64,000 nucleotides of DNA from contig NC_054558.1 in assembly GCF_017654505.1 (NCBI RefSeq), positions 15,332,765 through 15,396,764 of the forward strand, in the 5' to 3' direction. Source of the DNA: Polyodon spathula (Eukaryota > Chordata > Actinopteri > Acipenseriformes > Polyodontidae). Position numbers and translations under genes: made by a program. Positions 22,981-34,002 of the stretch are shown here, one piece after another. The notes beneath the pieces are model-generated. The model worked only from the letters and a program-made list of their open reading frames with translations, ran no database searches and was not told where the DNA came from. Position 1 is the stretch's first letter; each line of letters opens with the position of its first letter.

Positions 22981-25649
22981 CTGTTTATTGTTTTGTCGAG
23001 AGATTCAGAATCTTTTGCTCAAAAATGGTCAAGAGCCTACTTTACAACAGTAGAACATAAAGGGCACTAAGTTGCAGACTGTCAGAAGAAAATGAAGGTT
23101 AGACAGCCAACCACAAGCACTAGCCTAAACACCAGGGCTCAGGTGTAGATGCAATGCCTCAGTTCAAACTTAACTTTGTTACAGCTGCAACCCAGTGCAA
23201 GTGAACAAAATACATCTGTGTAGAAACATTTTTCACAGATATCTAGTAAAAGTCTTAATTCTCAGAACACACCTATGAGCAAAAGTGCTTACACTACACC
23301 CCTCCATTTCCCCTGTGCTTGCAAAGTCTGTTTTAATAATATTCTTAATGTAACATCTGCACATTTGCGTGGCCAGTCCATTGTCTGTTACCAGTTGCAG
23401 TGACAGAGAGAGGCCACTAGATGGCTGCATTTCACTGTGGTTTGTTATGTCTTTCTATTCTAAAACAGCACTCAGTTTTTCTATGGGTATAGCGAATTAT
23501 AACTTTTTAAAAATATCACTGAACTTTGTATAACCCCTTCAAATAATGAAATTCAATATGTGCTGAAGCATCGTTATGGTATGTTATCAAGAAACTAAAA
23601 TATATACATATATATAGAATTTGTTCTTTGTAGTTGCTAATATAATTGCTTTGCAAAATTACATTGTTAGAAAACTGAAATACAATGTAACCCAGAAACC
23701 TATAAATTGGAATATATAGTACATGATGTTCTCTCCCAAGACTGACTAATTGTTGTGCACAGTAATTTTGTTTCTGTTGTAATATGTAACAGCTGGATAT
23801 TCCTGTTGTGATTCAGTTTCAGTCAGGTTAGGTAAGATTCTAGATCTTGTAGTGTTGATAGTAGGTGCTTGTGGTTACCCACGACTCCAATCATTACTGA
23901 TATTCTCCTGTAGTTGTCCTGTAGTTGTCCTGGAAACTGAATAAATAATAGCACTTTATATCCTTTTTAACCAGTTTCATTATCATTACCATGGTCGTGG
24001 TATCTCTGTTGTCCTTTACATGTGGACACATATACATTATGTTATTATCCAAGGGTGAACTCAGTGAAACACAAGCAAACAGCCGGTGTGCATATGAAGC
24101 AGTCTGAAGCCTGCAGTGCAGGATGTGTTATATCTGGAAGGGCAGACACCTTGTCGTAGTTGGGAGCCAAGAAAAAAAGCCAGAGCGGTTGTTCCCCCTG
24201 CAGCTCCATCACCTGGGGAGAGGGAAGAAAGCAGCATTCTAGTCTCGCCCCGAGCAGCACTGCGGGTCCTTACTGGAATTAACTGTCGCTCTGGTGAATA
24301 AAAGAGAACAAAATTAGCAAACCAAATAACTCATCAGGGCTTAGCGTAGACTTGAAGAGCCGGGGCCTCCCGCAGAGCAGCTATTAACAGGAACAAGTCT
24401 CGGATTTCAAATAGCCATCCTGCTTTATTCATTTAAATATGGATTTCTCTTTGGTGTCTTTCCTGCACATGTTTTAATAGAAACAGATTGCTCCTCTGCC
24501 ACTCAGCATCGCTTCAGATTGAGATGTCTGTATGCGTTTGGGAAAACGAGGGCAGAAGTACAAAGGATTGCATGGTCTCCTATTAGGGAGAGCAATGACT
24601 GTCAGTGCTTTAAATACAAGGATGCTCAATTAGTTCATAGGCAGTCTCTATATAATGGTTTACTGCCATGGTAAAAGCATGGTAAAGGGGATCTAATATA
24701 TGAACAGATAATAAACTGTCAGATTTGGTTAAATTAAATGACAGCTTTTAGAATGAGGCAGGGTTACAGGGGAACGTACAGACAACAGTGTTTGGGAGAG
24801 GATTGTCAAGGTCAAACATACGTGCTGGAGATAGTATAGTCGGCAGTGCCTGGTCAGTATATTCTGCAATCCAGTACAGTACAAATGAAATATACACAGG
24901 GTAAAATGGTAAGAAACTTAAGACACTGTGGGTTTATTTTCATTGGGTAGACAGAAGTTAAACTAACGCCTTATTAATTGAACCCTGAAAAAGGTCTGCT
25001 TGACTTATTTTCCTATAGTTTGTATTTGATAGTTTAAATATATTAAGTGCATATTGTTAGCACACCAGAAAATAAACAAAATGTGAATCTCTGGGATTGA
25101 AAAATCAACCCTCCTTGGCACATGTCAGTTCTGCTCACGTCTAGACTGGCCACATGCCCCCCCGGCTTTTGCCTGCCAGTGGGAGGAAGTCGGGACTGGA
25201 TTCGTTAAAAAACGACTCCTCCAAAACAGCTAGGCTTAGCGCCCCTGGTGTGCCTCTGGAACATGTCAGCTTGCTGCCTGCAGAGCCCACTCAGATCTGA
25301 GCTGGCGGTGGTGAATTTAGCTGTGGCGCACGCAAGCGGGTTCACCCCGGGCAAGACTGAGATCCTCGAGGAGACATCCTGCCTATAAACAAGATGTCAG
25401 GACGGAACGAGGCTCGCTCTGAGAAAAGACTCCCAAGGCTTGGTGGTGTCATTGCTCGTATCTCCCCTGTCACACCAGAGCTGACATAATCATACCATTT
25501 CCTGGGGGGGGGGTTGGGATAGAAAGAAATAGTGCTGCTCCCAGATCTTCTTTCCCTGCCATGATGAGTTAGGAGATTCTGCTCACACCCTGACAAATGA
25601 CTTGATCTGTAAACTGACTGCATGTGAAAGGCAATGCAGGAAATGGGCC

Positions 25650-25735
25650 AGGGTGGTGACCCCTCTGCTTCGAGGAGGTCATGGGTTTGAATCGCAGTAC
25701 TGACTGTGGATTGGTACTGGAGTCAGACACAGGAT
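25650..25735 (+). mobile_element. tRNA-derived SINE fragment
   Basis: GGTCATGGGTTTGAATCGCA matches a pol III B box (GGTTCGAATCC-like), preceded by GGTGACCCCTCTGCTTCGAG. Too short and diverged for a functional tRNA; likely a remnant of a SINE promoter. Confidence 0.4.
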
Positions 25736-28212
25736 TCAAAGATAATTTACAGGTTCAACATCTCATGATAGCATTTGACAGTAGACACCTCTCGAGCTGA
25801 TATTGTAACAGCTGTTTTATATATAGAGTGCTGTACAGGGTGCTCCACTATACAAGCTGTGTCACTGTGGTCAGAGCTATTCTATTTTAGAATAATATAT
25901 AGATCACTGCGATGCAAGCCATCTGGTACAAACAAAGACATTTCAGGTGGCTGTAATACCAGTGTTGCAATCACTTACAATTAAATACTATAAACTAAAA
26001 CACTTTGGTGCAGTTCTAAATAGATTTTGGAAGGAAGTCTGAACCCTGAAGCCACGTGTATGAATGTGTGTACCGTCCATTCTAGAAACAGCCGTCGAGT
26101 CTCAGTCACTTTCAGATATGCATGTAACAATATATTGTAAGAAATATTAATTCTATATTTGTGATTCAGATCCCCCCCCTTGTTAAGACCCAGATCATGT
26201 GACTGCAGTTTGTAGGCTAACACATACAGTTGAGATTCAATTTCAATAATATCTTCTGATTATCCATTTTATTGGGCAATGGGGAGCTGAAAACCTGTAT
26301 CACACAATGCAGGCCAATAAGGTTAATTTTTTCAGGAGTTATATTTTTAAACTAATTTTCTTACCTCTTATTAGCACTAGCAATATAATAGGCCTTTTTG
26401 TTATATAATCGCTTCTGCTGTTGGTAAAGCTCACATGCTGCAATCAAACCATGTGACCTACAGCAAAGGAAGTGTTGTATTTGAAATATGTGCATATCCT
26501 GAATTAACAATAACAAAGTCAGTAACAATGTTAAGAAAGTTAGTAAGAGAAGTGGATTATAATCAGGGGTTCACATAACTTTGAACATCAGGTTCTCACG
26601 TGAGTACCAGCAGAAGTGGTTTAGTATGCACCAAAATCAGGGGTCATCATCCAAGTGGCTGTCTAGCTCCACCTCCTCCACATCTGTGACAGTGACAGGG
26701 CTGGCAGACCACAACAATAGTTTCTGAATGTTTAAGTCTGGATTGCTGGTTATTACAGTTTTTAACAAATCATCACACATTCTCTATTTTTTTCAATATC
26801 CTACCGCCATGCTGCCACTCTGGGGATTCAAAAGCAAAAAAAACCCCCAAACTGTCACTTTATTAGTGTTGTTGAACACGTTAGCTTGATGGCACAACGG
26901 TATTTATATAAGAATATAACATCGGCACCTCCTCTCACCCCCGCTCATTTTTTGCTTCCTTAATGCCACTCCCATTATCTGTATCCCTCTTCTCTGAATG
27001 GACAGCTTAGTAGAGATCCCTGCTATCATTGGTTGTTTCAAGTGCCCATTAAAAGAGAATTATTGAGCTTATGAACTGGAGTGGTTCCACCTATCACTGT
27101 CCTTTTTTTAATAAAAATTGAAGCAGCCAATGATAGCGCTATCAGGGAGGGACTGTAGTTAAATTGGAACCCTCCTGGAGATTGTTGACAGAACTCAGGG
27201 GAAAATGGCATGGCTCACCTTGCAAGCGTGAGCACCATCGATGCCTTTATGAAAAATGCTTTCCTGTTAAAAATGTACTGACTGTACGTCTTTGCATTTT
27301 AAAGAGCAATATGGAAGTCTGCATTTTTCTTTATTGGTTCGCATGCGTACCACTTATGTGAACTCCTGTAGCAACTGTGTGTCATCGTTTTTGCTGCAGT
27401 AGGCCCAAAGAATTTCAACACAGGTGCCCAGACAGGTAGACGATAATAGAAAGAGACCAGAGGAAGACAGACATGGTAATAAATACCTGGTGTTTGATTA
27501 GGATGGATTCTTCTGGCCTAACAGAGTGTCACCTGGATTTGATGTAGAAGGTAGGCCTTGCAGCCCCACACAAGCCCAGTGCAACTGAACAGATGCAAAT
27601 TCACATTCTGGTTACTTACTGCAAGTTCCCTGCAACAAAACTCGGTTTATCTGATGGCTGTTGGGGACCTGTGTTAAAGTAGATTTCTGATGTTGTCCCA
27701 TTTCCCAGGGTACTGTATATCCACAGTCTAAAGATTATGACTGCTTTTGTAAATGGCTCTTATTTCCTCACTGTACCATTCACTATACCATTCACGTATT
27801 CACTTAAGTTTATTCACTTCATTTTGTTGTTGTTATAGAAACCAGATGCTGCTCTATACTATACTACAACGTTCTAGAGTTGACAGTCACACATGACTTT
27901 CTTAAAAGTGGAAATCATAGGCAGTAGGTGCTAGTTAGCATTATACATCAACACTGAATTTAACTGAAGTCTAGTTACAGTTTTAGGGAAACCGATTAAT
28001 ATGGGTGCAACAGAACGATTGCAAACAGTATTTCTTACAGGATAACGGAAGTTGCCAGGACGCCCCATGATGCCAACTTGTCATCTTAAACATTAAAAAA
28101 GTGGCATAGTGACTGGTTTTATTAATAGTTTGCTCTTGTGCATTGTTAACTTGCTTGTTAGGGTTTGCTCTCGATGTTCACGCACAGTAAGCTGTGTGTT
28201 TCCTCTCCCCAG

Positions 28213-28392
28213 GGTCTGATGCACTCCAGTGGGCCTGTGGGTCGCCACCGGCAGCTCATCCTGGTCCTGGAGGGAGAGCTGTACCTCATCCCTTTCGCTC
28301 TGCTCAAGGGGAGCTCCTCCAATGAGTATCTGTACGAGCGGTTCAGTCTCATCGCCATCCCCTCCATCCAATCCCTCAGCAGCACCGCCAAG
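28213..28392 (+). CDS. ttc28: TTC28 coding exon C (CHAT domain)
   Basis: Acceptor TCTCCCCAG ends at 28212; donor GTAGGC starts at 28393. Sixty whole codons, phase 0 at both ends: GLMHSSGPVGRHRQLILVLE, GELYLIPFALLKGSSSNEYL, YERFSLIAIPSIQSLSSTAK. The LVLEGELYLIPFALL block is the CHAT core strand (compare DGxLxxLPFxAL in bacterial relatives), and YLYERFSLIAIPSIQSL is the following YLxxxYxxxxxPSxxxL motif. Near identity to the remembered human protein suggests strong constraint. Confidence 0.96.
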
Positions 28393-29635
<1,243 letters not shown>

Positions 29636-30362
29636 TCACATTCTAAGAAGAACGCCCCCACCTATTCCAGCCCTACGTCCATGGCTGCTGTCATTGGAAA
29701 CCCCAAGCTACCCTCCTCCATAATGGACCGCTGGCTTTGGGGCCCGATGCCCTCGGCCGAGGAAGAGGCCTATATGGTGTCGGAGCTGCTCGGGTGCCAG
29801 CCTCTCGTGGGTCCCGCAGCAACCAAGGAGAGGGTGATGAGCGCGCTCAGTCAGGCAGAGTGTGTTCACTTTGCCACGCACATTTCCTGGAAGCTGGCAG
29901 CGTTGGTCTTGACGCCAAACAGCGATGGTTCCTCGGGTGGGGGAGGTGGGAAAGGCTCGTACGGGAACAGCTACACCATCCCGGAATCGCTCAGGATGCA
30001 GGACGATGCCAGCGATGTGGAGAGCATCACAGATAGCCCTCCTCTCCAGGAGTTCCTGCTCACAGCGGCCGATGTTCTGGACCTCCGGCTCCCAGTCAAG
30101 CTGGTGGTGTTGGGGTCCTACCAAGAATCCAACAGCAAAGTGACTGCCGACGGGGTTATCGGCCTGACTCGGACCTTCTTGGCTGCCGGGGCGCAATGTG
30201 TCTTGGTGTCTCTGTGGCCGGTCCCTGTGGCTGCCTCCAAGATGTTTGTCCATGCTTTTTATTCGGCCCTCCTCAATGGAATGAAAGCCAGTGCTGCCTT
30301 AGCTGACGCCATGAAAACTGTCCAGAGCAGCAAGCAGTTCTCTCACCCTTCCAACTGGGCAG
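29636..30362 (+). CDS. ttc28: TTC28 coding exon D (main CHAT exon)
   Basis: Acceptor CACTCCCAG ends at 29635; donor GTAGGG starts at 30363. 727 bp, entry phase 0, exit phase 1. It starts SHSKKNAPTYSSPTSMAAVI and contains MDRWLWGPMPSAEEEAYMVS, the His motif ECVHFATHISW (His codon 29879-29881), a Gly-rich loop (SSGGGGGKGSYG), the strand LVVLGSYQESNSKVTADGVI and the terminal CHAT helices (FLAAGAQCVLVSLWPVPVAA, FVHAFYSALLNGMKASAALA). In protease-type CHAT domains the strand reads LSACxTG; here the Cys position is Tyr (30119-30121), so peptidase activity is not expected. The reading opens upstream of the Met at 29681, so that Met is not a start. Confidence 0.97.
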
Positions 30363-30768
30363 GTAGGGCCATTTTTCCTTTGCAATACTATTTAGTGACA
30401 CCTGTCCAGGTGCCCATAGGCAAAGATGTATTATGGACTACGCATTATGTATTATGAAGAACTTGAATGGTTTCCGTCAGCTTCTTTAACACACTCTTTC
30501 AGAATTGTCATTATAAATCATTACATTAACTGCACTGTTTTACACTGTGTCAGAGGCTTACTTTACCAGATGAAGTTGCATCAGTTAAAATGAGTGTACT
30601 TGCCAGTGACAGGTAAAACTGGTTCCTCCCTTTCCCAACATTTCTTATGTAACACCCCCCTCTGGGTGTGCATGTCCTTGATGCAGGGGACATAGTGGAG
30701 GTGGCTAGATTAATACACATATCTACACAACCACTTGTCCATTCTTTAGTTATTGGTTGTGTCAGAAT

Positions 30769-30816
<48 letters not shown>

Positions 30817-31044
30817 GTAGAGGCTTCTTTTAATGAAACTTGGTCATGCTTGGATATATCAATAGTGCATCTGTCTGTATGTCACATTTTTACATACTGT
30901 GGATGTAAGTCAAGGTGAATTTAAAACTGGTGGCTCTTGTGTACATACAGCAGGGTTCATTGACGCTAGGTATTGTAATGTTAAACTGCTGTTAGAGTGT
31001 GTCTGATGACAGGGTCTCCCCCCTCCCTCTTGCTCGCTCTGCAG
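30363..31044 (+). other. ttc28: TTC28 intron with 46-G homopolymer
   Basis: Short intron. A run of 46 G lies at 30770-30815. Reading beyond the exon D donor stays open to 30457 and stops at a TGA, giving only an intron-retention tail. Nothing else recognised. Confidence 0.85.
30770..30815 (+). repeat. Poly(G) tract, 46 nt
   Basis: Uninterrupted G run after CAGAATC. Able to form G-quadruplexes in DNA or the pre-mRNA; it may also be an assembly or sequencing artefact in its exact length. Confidence 0.9.
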
Positions 31045-31169
31045 GGTTCATGCTCATCGGGTGTGACGTGAAGCTGAACAGCCCCTCGTCTCTGATTGGC
31101 CAGGCTCTTAGTGAGATCCTACAGCACCCCGAGCGAGCCCGAGACTCTCTGCGAGTGCTGCTGCACCTG
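31045..31169 (+). CDS. ttc28: TTC28 coding exon E (end of CHAT domain)
   Basis: Acceptor GCTCTGCAG ends at 31044; donor GTAAGA starts at 31170. Two bases complete the split Gly codon, then FMLIGCDVKLNSPSSLIGQA, LSEILQHPERARDSLRVLLH and L follow. The junction WAG/FMLIG corresponds to the WAGFxLIG motif that closes CHAT domains. 125 bp, exit phase 0. Confidence 0.96.
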
Positions 31170-32725
31170 GTAAGAGAGAAGCTCCCATCATCCTGTCCAC
31201 CGTGCTGCTGTCATTCCTTTACTGGAAATAATTCATTCAATACAGTTCAGTTCAGCTAACTTGACTGCCACGTAAATAGGGTGTTTATATACCACGGTAA
31301 AAATGACACTTTTACATCAATCGTGTTTTACAAATTTACACAACAATATGTTAATATAAAGATGATTTAGGTGATTGCTAATGTGACATTTCCCTATATA
31401 AGAGTCCTACTGAGTGTTTAAGTATTTTGTGAAGTAGATCACTGGAAAATAATTCTCAGATGAGCCATTGTAGTAACCCTGCACACCTGTACTTTAAACA
31501 TTCCCCCATTAAACCTGGTTGGCTCCAACAGCTAACAAGATTTCAGCTTCCCGACAACATCAAAACGTGACCAGATTTGGGTGTGTTTTTAACCCTTTCA
31601 GGACAAAGCGTTTTTCAGTGGGATGCTCCCCCGGGACCAGGCGTTTTTTGTCTGTAGTTGACTCTCTTCCTATAAAAATTCACTAAAATCAGTTTTTTAC
31701 AATAGCATCTTGGAAATGTTGTCCTTTTTTTCAGAACATTAAAGTATTCAGAAACCATACAAACTTTTCGCTTTTTTTGTTCAACATATAACTTTTTTTT
31801 TAAGTATTTTTTTTATTATGTATACTGCTTAGAGGTACAGTCTATGACCCGAGGGACCTTACAATACTTCCTGAAAGTTTTGTTGAAAAATATTGATGTT
31901 TGGTTACAAGACATTGTTTCACCTGAGAGACTGCAATGAGACTTTAGAAGCAATAATGGACACTACTCTCGATGTATCTTCTCAAAATAAATATTTATAA
32001 ATAAAATAGTAGTTATTCATTACATTATTATCAGTAATAAGGAAAAAAAAAAAAACATACCTGATACATTTATAGTTCATGAAATAGTATATACTTATAT
32101 CATTGTTTCTTGATATTTATAAATGTTGTAAAAACATATATATTAAAACACATCAGACAGAATACATGTTCAAATATAATTATAAGTCCAATACAGATTC
32201 ACAATGTTTCTGTGATGTTCTGTTTCTGCTTTTGTCTCTGCCATGCTGCTGTAAACTGTCTCCGCCCTTTAGACACCTCTCAGTGACGTCACACACAAAA
32301 CGCCAGTCCCTCCCCTTTCCAATGATATGTGTTTCAAGCCTGTAAGTCATCAAAACACAGTGCTTTTTTTTTATCGTGTTTACACAATCTTGATCCTAGA
32401 AGCCCATTTCAGTATGGTCGTATTAACATGATCCCGGTCCTTAACGGGTTAAAGAGAACACACATATTATTTTGTAGGTGGCACATTGCTAAAATGATCT
32501 TTAGTTTTAAGATGAATTACCCTTTGGTGGGGATATGAGAGGATATGAGATGGCCACACGCACGTATATTGACAGTAAAATGACAAGACCTCTAAATAGA
32601 TAAACAGCACCGTTTCAACAGGAATGCCAACCTGTGGCTAAAGGGTGTTTCTTTAAACACTTCCATGTGGTTTAGTGGGTGGTATTTGCAGCAGTGTGGT
32701 GTGCTCACCTGTCTGATGTTCACAG
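31170..32725 (+). other. ttc28: TTC28 intron containing a piggyBac-like MITE
   Basis: More than half of this intron is the 856-bp TTAA-flanked element listed separately. The remainder has no recognised feature. Confidence 0.85.
31589..32452. mobile_element. piggyBac-like nonautonomous element with TTAA duplications
   Basis: TTAA (31589-31592) is followed by CCCTTTCAGGAC; the other end is GTCCTTAACGGG followed by TTAA (32449-32452). The ends are imperfect inverted repeats (CCCTTTCAGGAC against CCCGTTAAGGAC). TTAA duplication and CCC...GGG termini are hallmarks of the piggyBac superfamily. The 856-bp interior has no transposase. It carries a palindromic CRE TGACGTCA at 32284-32291. Confidence 0.7.
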
Positions 32726-32957
32726 GTGGAGAAGTCTTTGCAGCGCATCCAGAACGGCCAGCGCAATTCCATGTACACATCCCAACAGAGTGTGGAGAAC
32801 AAGGTGGGCGGGGTGCCCGGCTGGCAGGCTCTTCTGACCGCAGTGGGCTTCCGACTGGACCCCACAGCTACTGGCCTGCCCGCCGCCGTCTTCTTCCCCA
32901 CTGCCGACCCCGGGGACCGCCTGCAGCAGTGCAGCACTACCCTGCAGTCCCTGCTAG
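32726..32957 (+). CDS. ttc28: TTC28 coding exon F
   Basis: Acceptor TGTTCACAG ends at 32725; donor GTAACT starts at 32958. Starting in phase 0 it reads VEKSLQRIQNGQRNSMYTSQ, QSVENKVGGVPGWQALLTAV, GFRLDPTATGLPAAVFFPTA, DPGDRLQQCSTTLQSLL and exits in phase 1. This region after the CHAT domain is strongly conserved in TTC28 and has no catalytic motif that I recognise. The open frame continuing into the intron to 33121 is not spliced coding sequence. Confidence 0.96.
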
Positions 32958-33170
32958 GTAACTTCCCCCGGCCGCAGTACCCGCCCCAGCTTGGGGGGGG
33001 GCGAGGGCAGGCATTCTCAAAGCACAGTTTTCATGTTTGTCTTCTAATGTATTATTGTTGTTGTTTAGAATCAATTTGTATGTTCTTTTCTATTTCAGGC
33101 CACATCCTGGTCATTTTTTAACTGGAAAAGGACCCCTGTGGCCTCTATAGAGCTGTCAAATGCATCTTCA

Positions 33171-33312
33171 TCTAGTCGTGTTGTTGATGCTGCAGTACTT
33201 TGATTCTTTGAGACCCAACTTGACAAAGTTTTGAGATCAGTCAGCTACTTGAACTGGAGGAGGATAGCTGGGATAATTAGTCTACTCTTGTTCCTACTTA
33301 CATTTATGCTCC
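33171..33312 (+). mobile_element. CR1/L2-type LINE 3' end, copy 2
   Basis: GTGTTGTTGATGCTGCAGTA, GAGACCCAACTTGACAAAGT, TTTGAGATCAGTCAGCTACT and a degenerate tail of the CTTATGTTCT type. Strongly 5'-truncated copy of the same LINE family as at 16.2, 35.9 and 49.4 kb. Confidence 0.6.
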
Positions 33313-33548
33313 AAGAGCCACATATTACGGGCTTTGGTAGCAGGCCATTCTACGATTTTAGCCAGTCAGTATTGATCTTACAGTATTATTATTATTGAGT
33401 TTTTGATGTTATTAGATAAAATTACCTCTCCAAAATAGGCTTTGAAGAAAGGAATTTTGAAATGGCCTGTCCGTGATGTCTTAGCTTCTTATCTGTCTTC
33501 CGTCATAGGTGATACAAAATGTGAATATTTGGCTGAGACATTTGGCTG

Positions 33549-33919
33549 TGTTTTTCTGATTGATGTTGCTATAGCAGAATGCTTTTCCTATTTTACAGTG
33601 TGTTTTTCTGATTGATGTTGCTATAGCAGTATGCTGTTCCTATTTTACAATGTGTTTTTCTGATTGATGTTGCTATAGCGATACAGTGTTTCGATTTTAC
33701 AATGCTGTTTTTCTGATTGATGTTGCTATAGCGGTAGGGTTCTTATTTTACAATGTGTTTTTCTGATTGATGTTGCTATAGCAGTATGATCCTATTTTAC
33801 AATGTGTTTTTCTGAATGATGTTGCTGTAGCGGTAGTGTTCCTATTTTACAATGTGTTTTTCTGATTGATGTTGCTATAGCAGTATGTTGTTCCTATTTT
33901 ACAACGTGTTTTTCTGATT
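33549..33919 (+). repeat. About 52-bp tandem array, 7 copies plus a truncated eighth, at a splice acceptor
   Basis: Units start at 33549, 33601, 33653, 33706, 33756, 33805, 33855 and 33907. Each has TGTTTTTCTGATTGATGTTG, CTATAGC and CCTATTTTACAA. Every unit therefore carries a polypyrimidine tract, a CTGAT branch-point-like motif and a TATAG acceptor-like step. The eighth unit, TGTTTTTCTGATTC followed by TTCAG, is the 3' splice site of exon G. Confidence 0.9.
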
Positions 33920-33925
33920 CTTCAG

Positions 33926-34002
33926 GCTTGCCACACCCTGCCTTTCAGGCACTGTGTAAGCTGATCAGCACCTCAGAAACTGGAGAACAGCTAATCAATC
34001 GG
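33926..34002 (+). CDS. ttc28: TTC28 coding exon G
   Basis: Acceptor CTGATTCTTCAG ends at 33925; donor GTAAGA starts at 34003. Two bases complete a split Gly codon, then LPHPAFQALCKLISTSETGE and QLINR follow. 77 bp, exit phase 0. Its polypyrimidine tract is formed by the last, truncated unit of the tandem array just upstream. The Met that opens the visible frame at 33928 is an artefact; the codons are in a different frame. Confidence 0.95.

Larger units (their letters stand above)
20649..28212 (+). other. ttc28: TTC28 intron, 7.6 kb
   Basis: AT-rich intron. Apart from an 18-bp-stem foldback at 22869-22980 and a small tRNA-like SINE fragment near 25650-25735, I see no exon or RNA gene. GGTTTTCAACCTTTTC near 21411 resembles a hAT-type transposon end, without a visible partner. 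GC-richer stretches at 24040-24300 and 25140-25600 contain open frames but no recognisable protein. Confidence 0.75.
32958..33925 (+). other. ttc28: TTC28 intron: LINE 3' end plus tandem array at the acceptor
   Basis: Contains a short CR1/L2-type LINE tail (33171-33312) and an array of about 52-bp units (33549-33919) running into the acceptor. The sequence near 33134 (CCCCTGTGGCCTCTATAGAG) is a dispersed repeat shared with 22802. Confidence 0.85.

Noticed and set aside
25640..25740. Functional tRNA gene
   Set aside because: Only a B-box-like GGTTTGAATCG is present; no cloverleaf or A box could be drawn.
29708..30253. 181-residue antisense frame opposite the CHAT exon
   Set aside because: It is the GC-rich shadow of exon D, whose sense frame matches TTC28 residue by residue.
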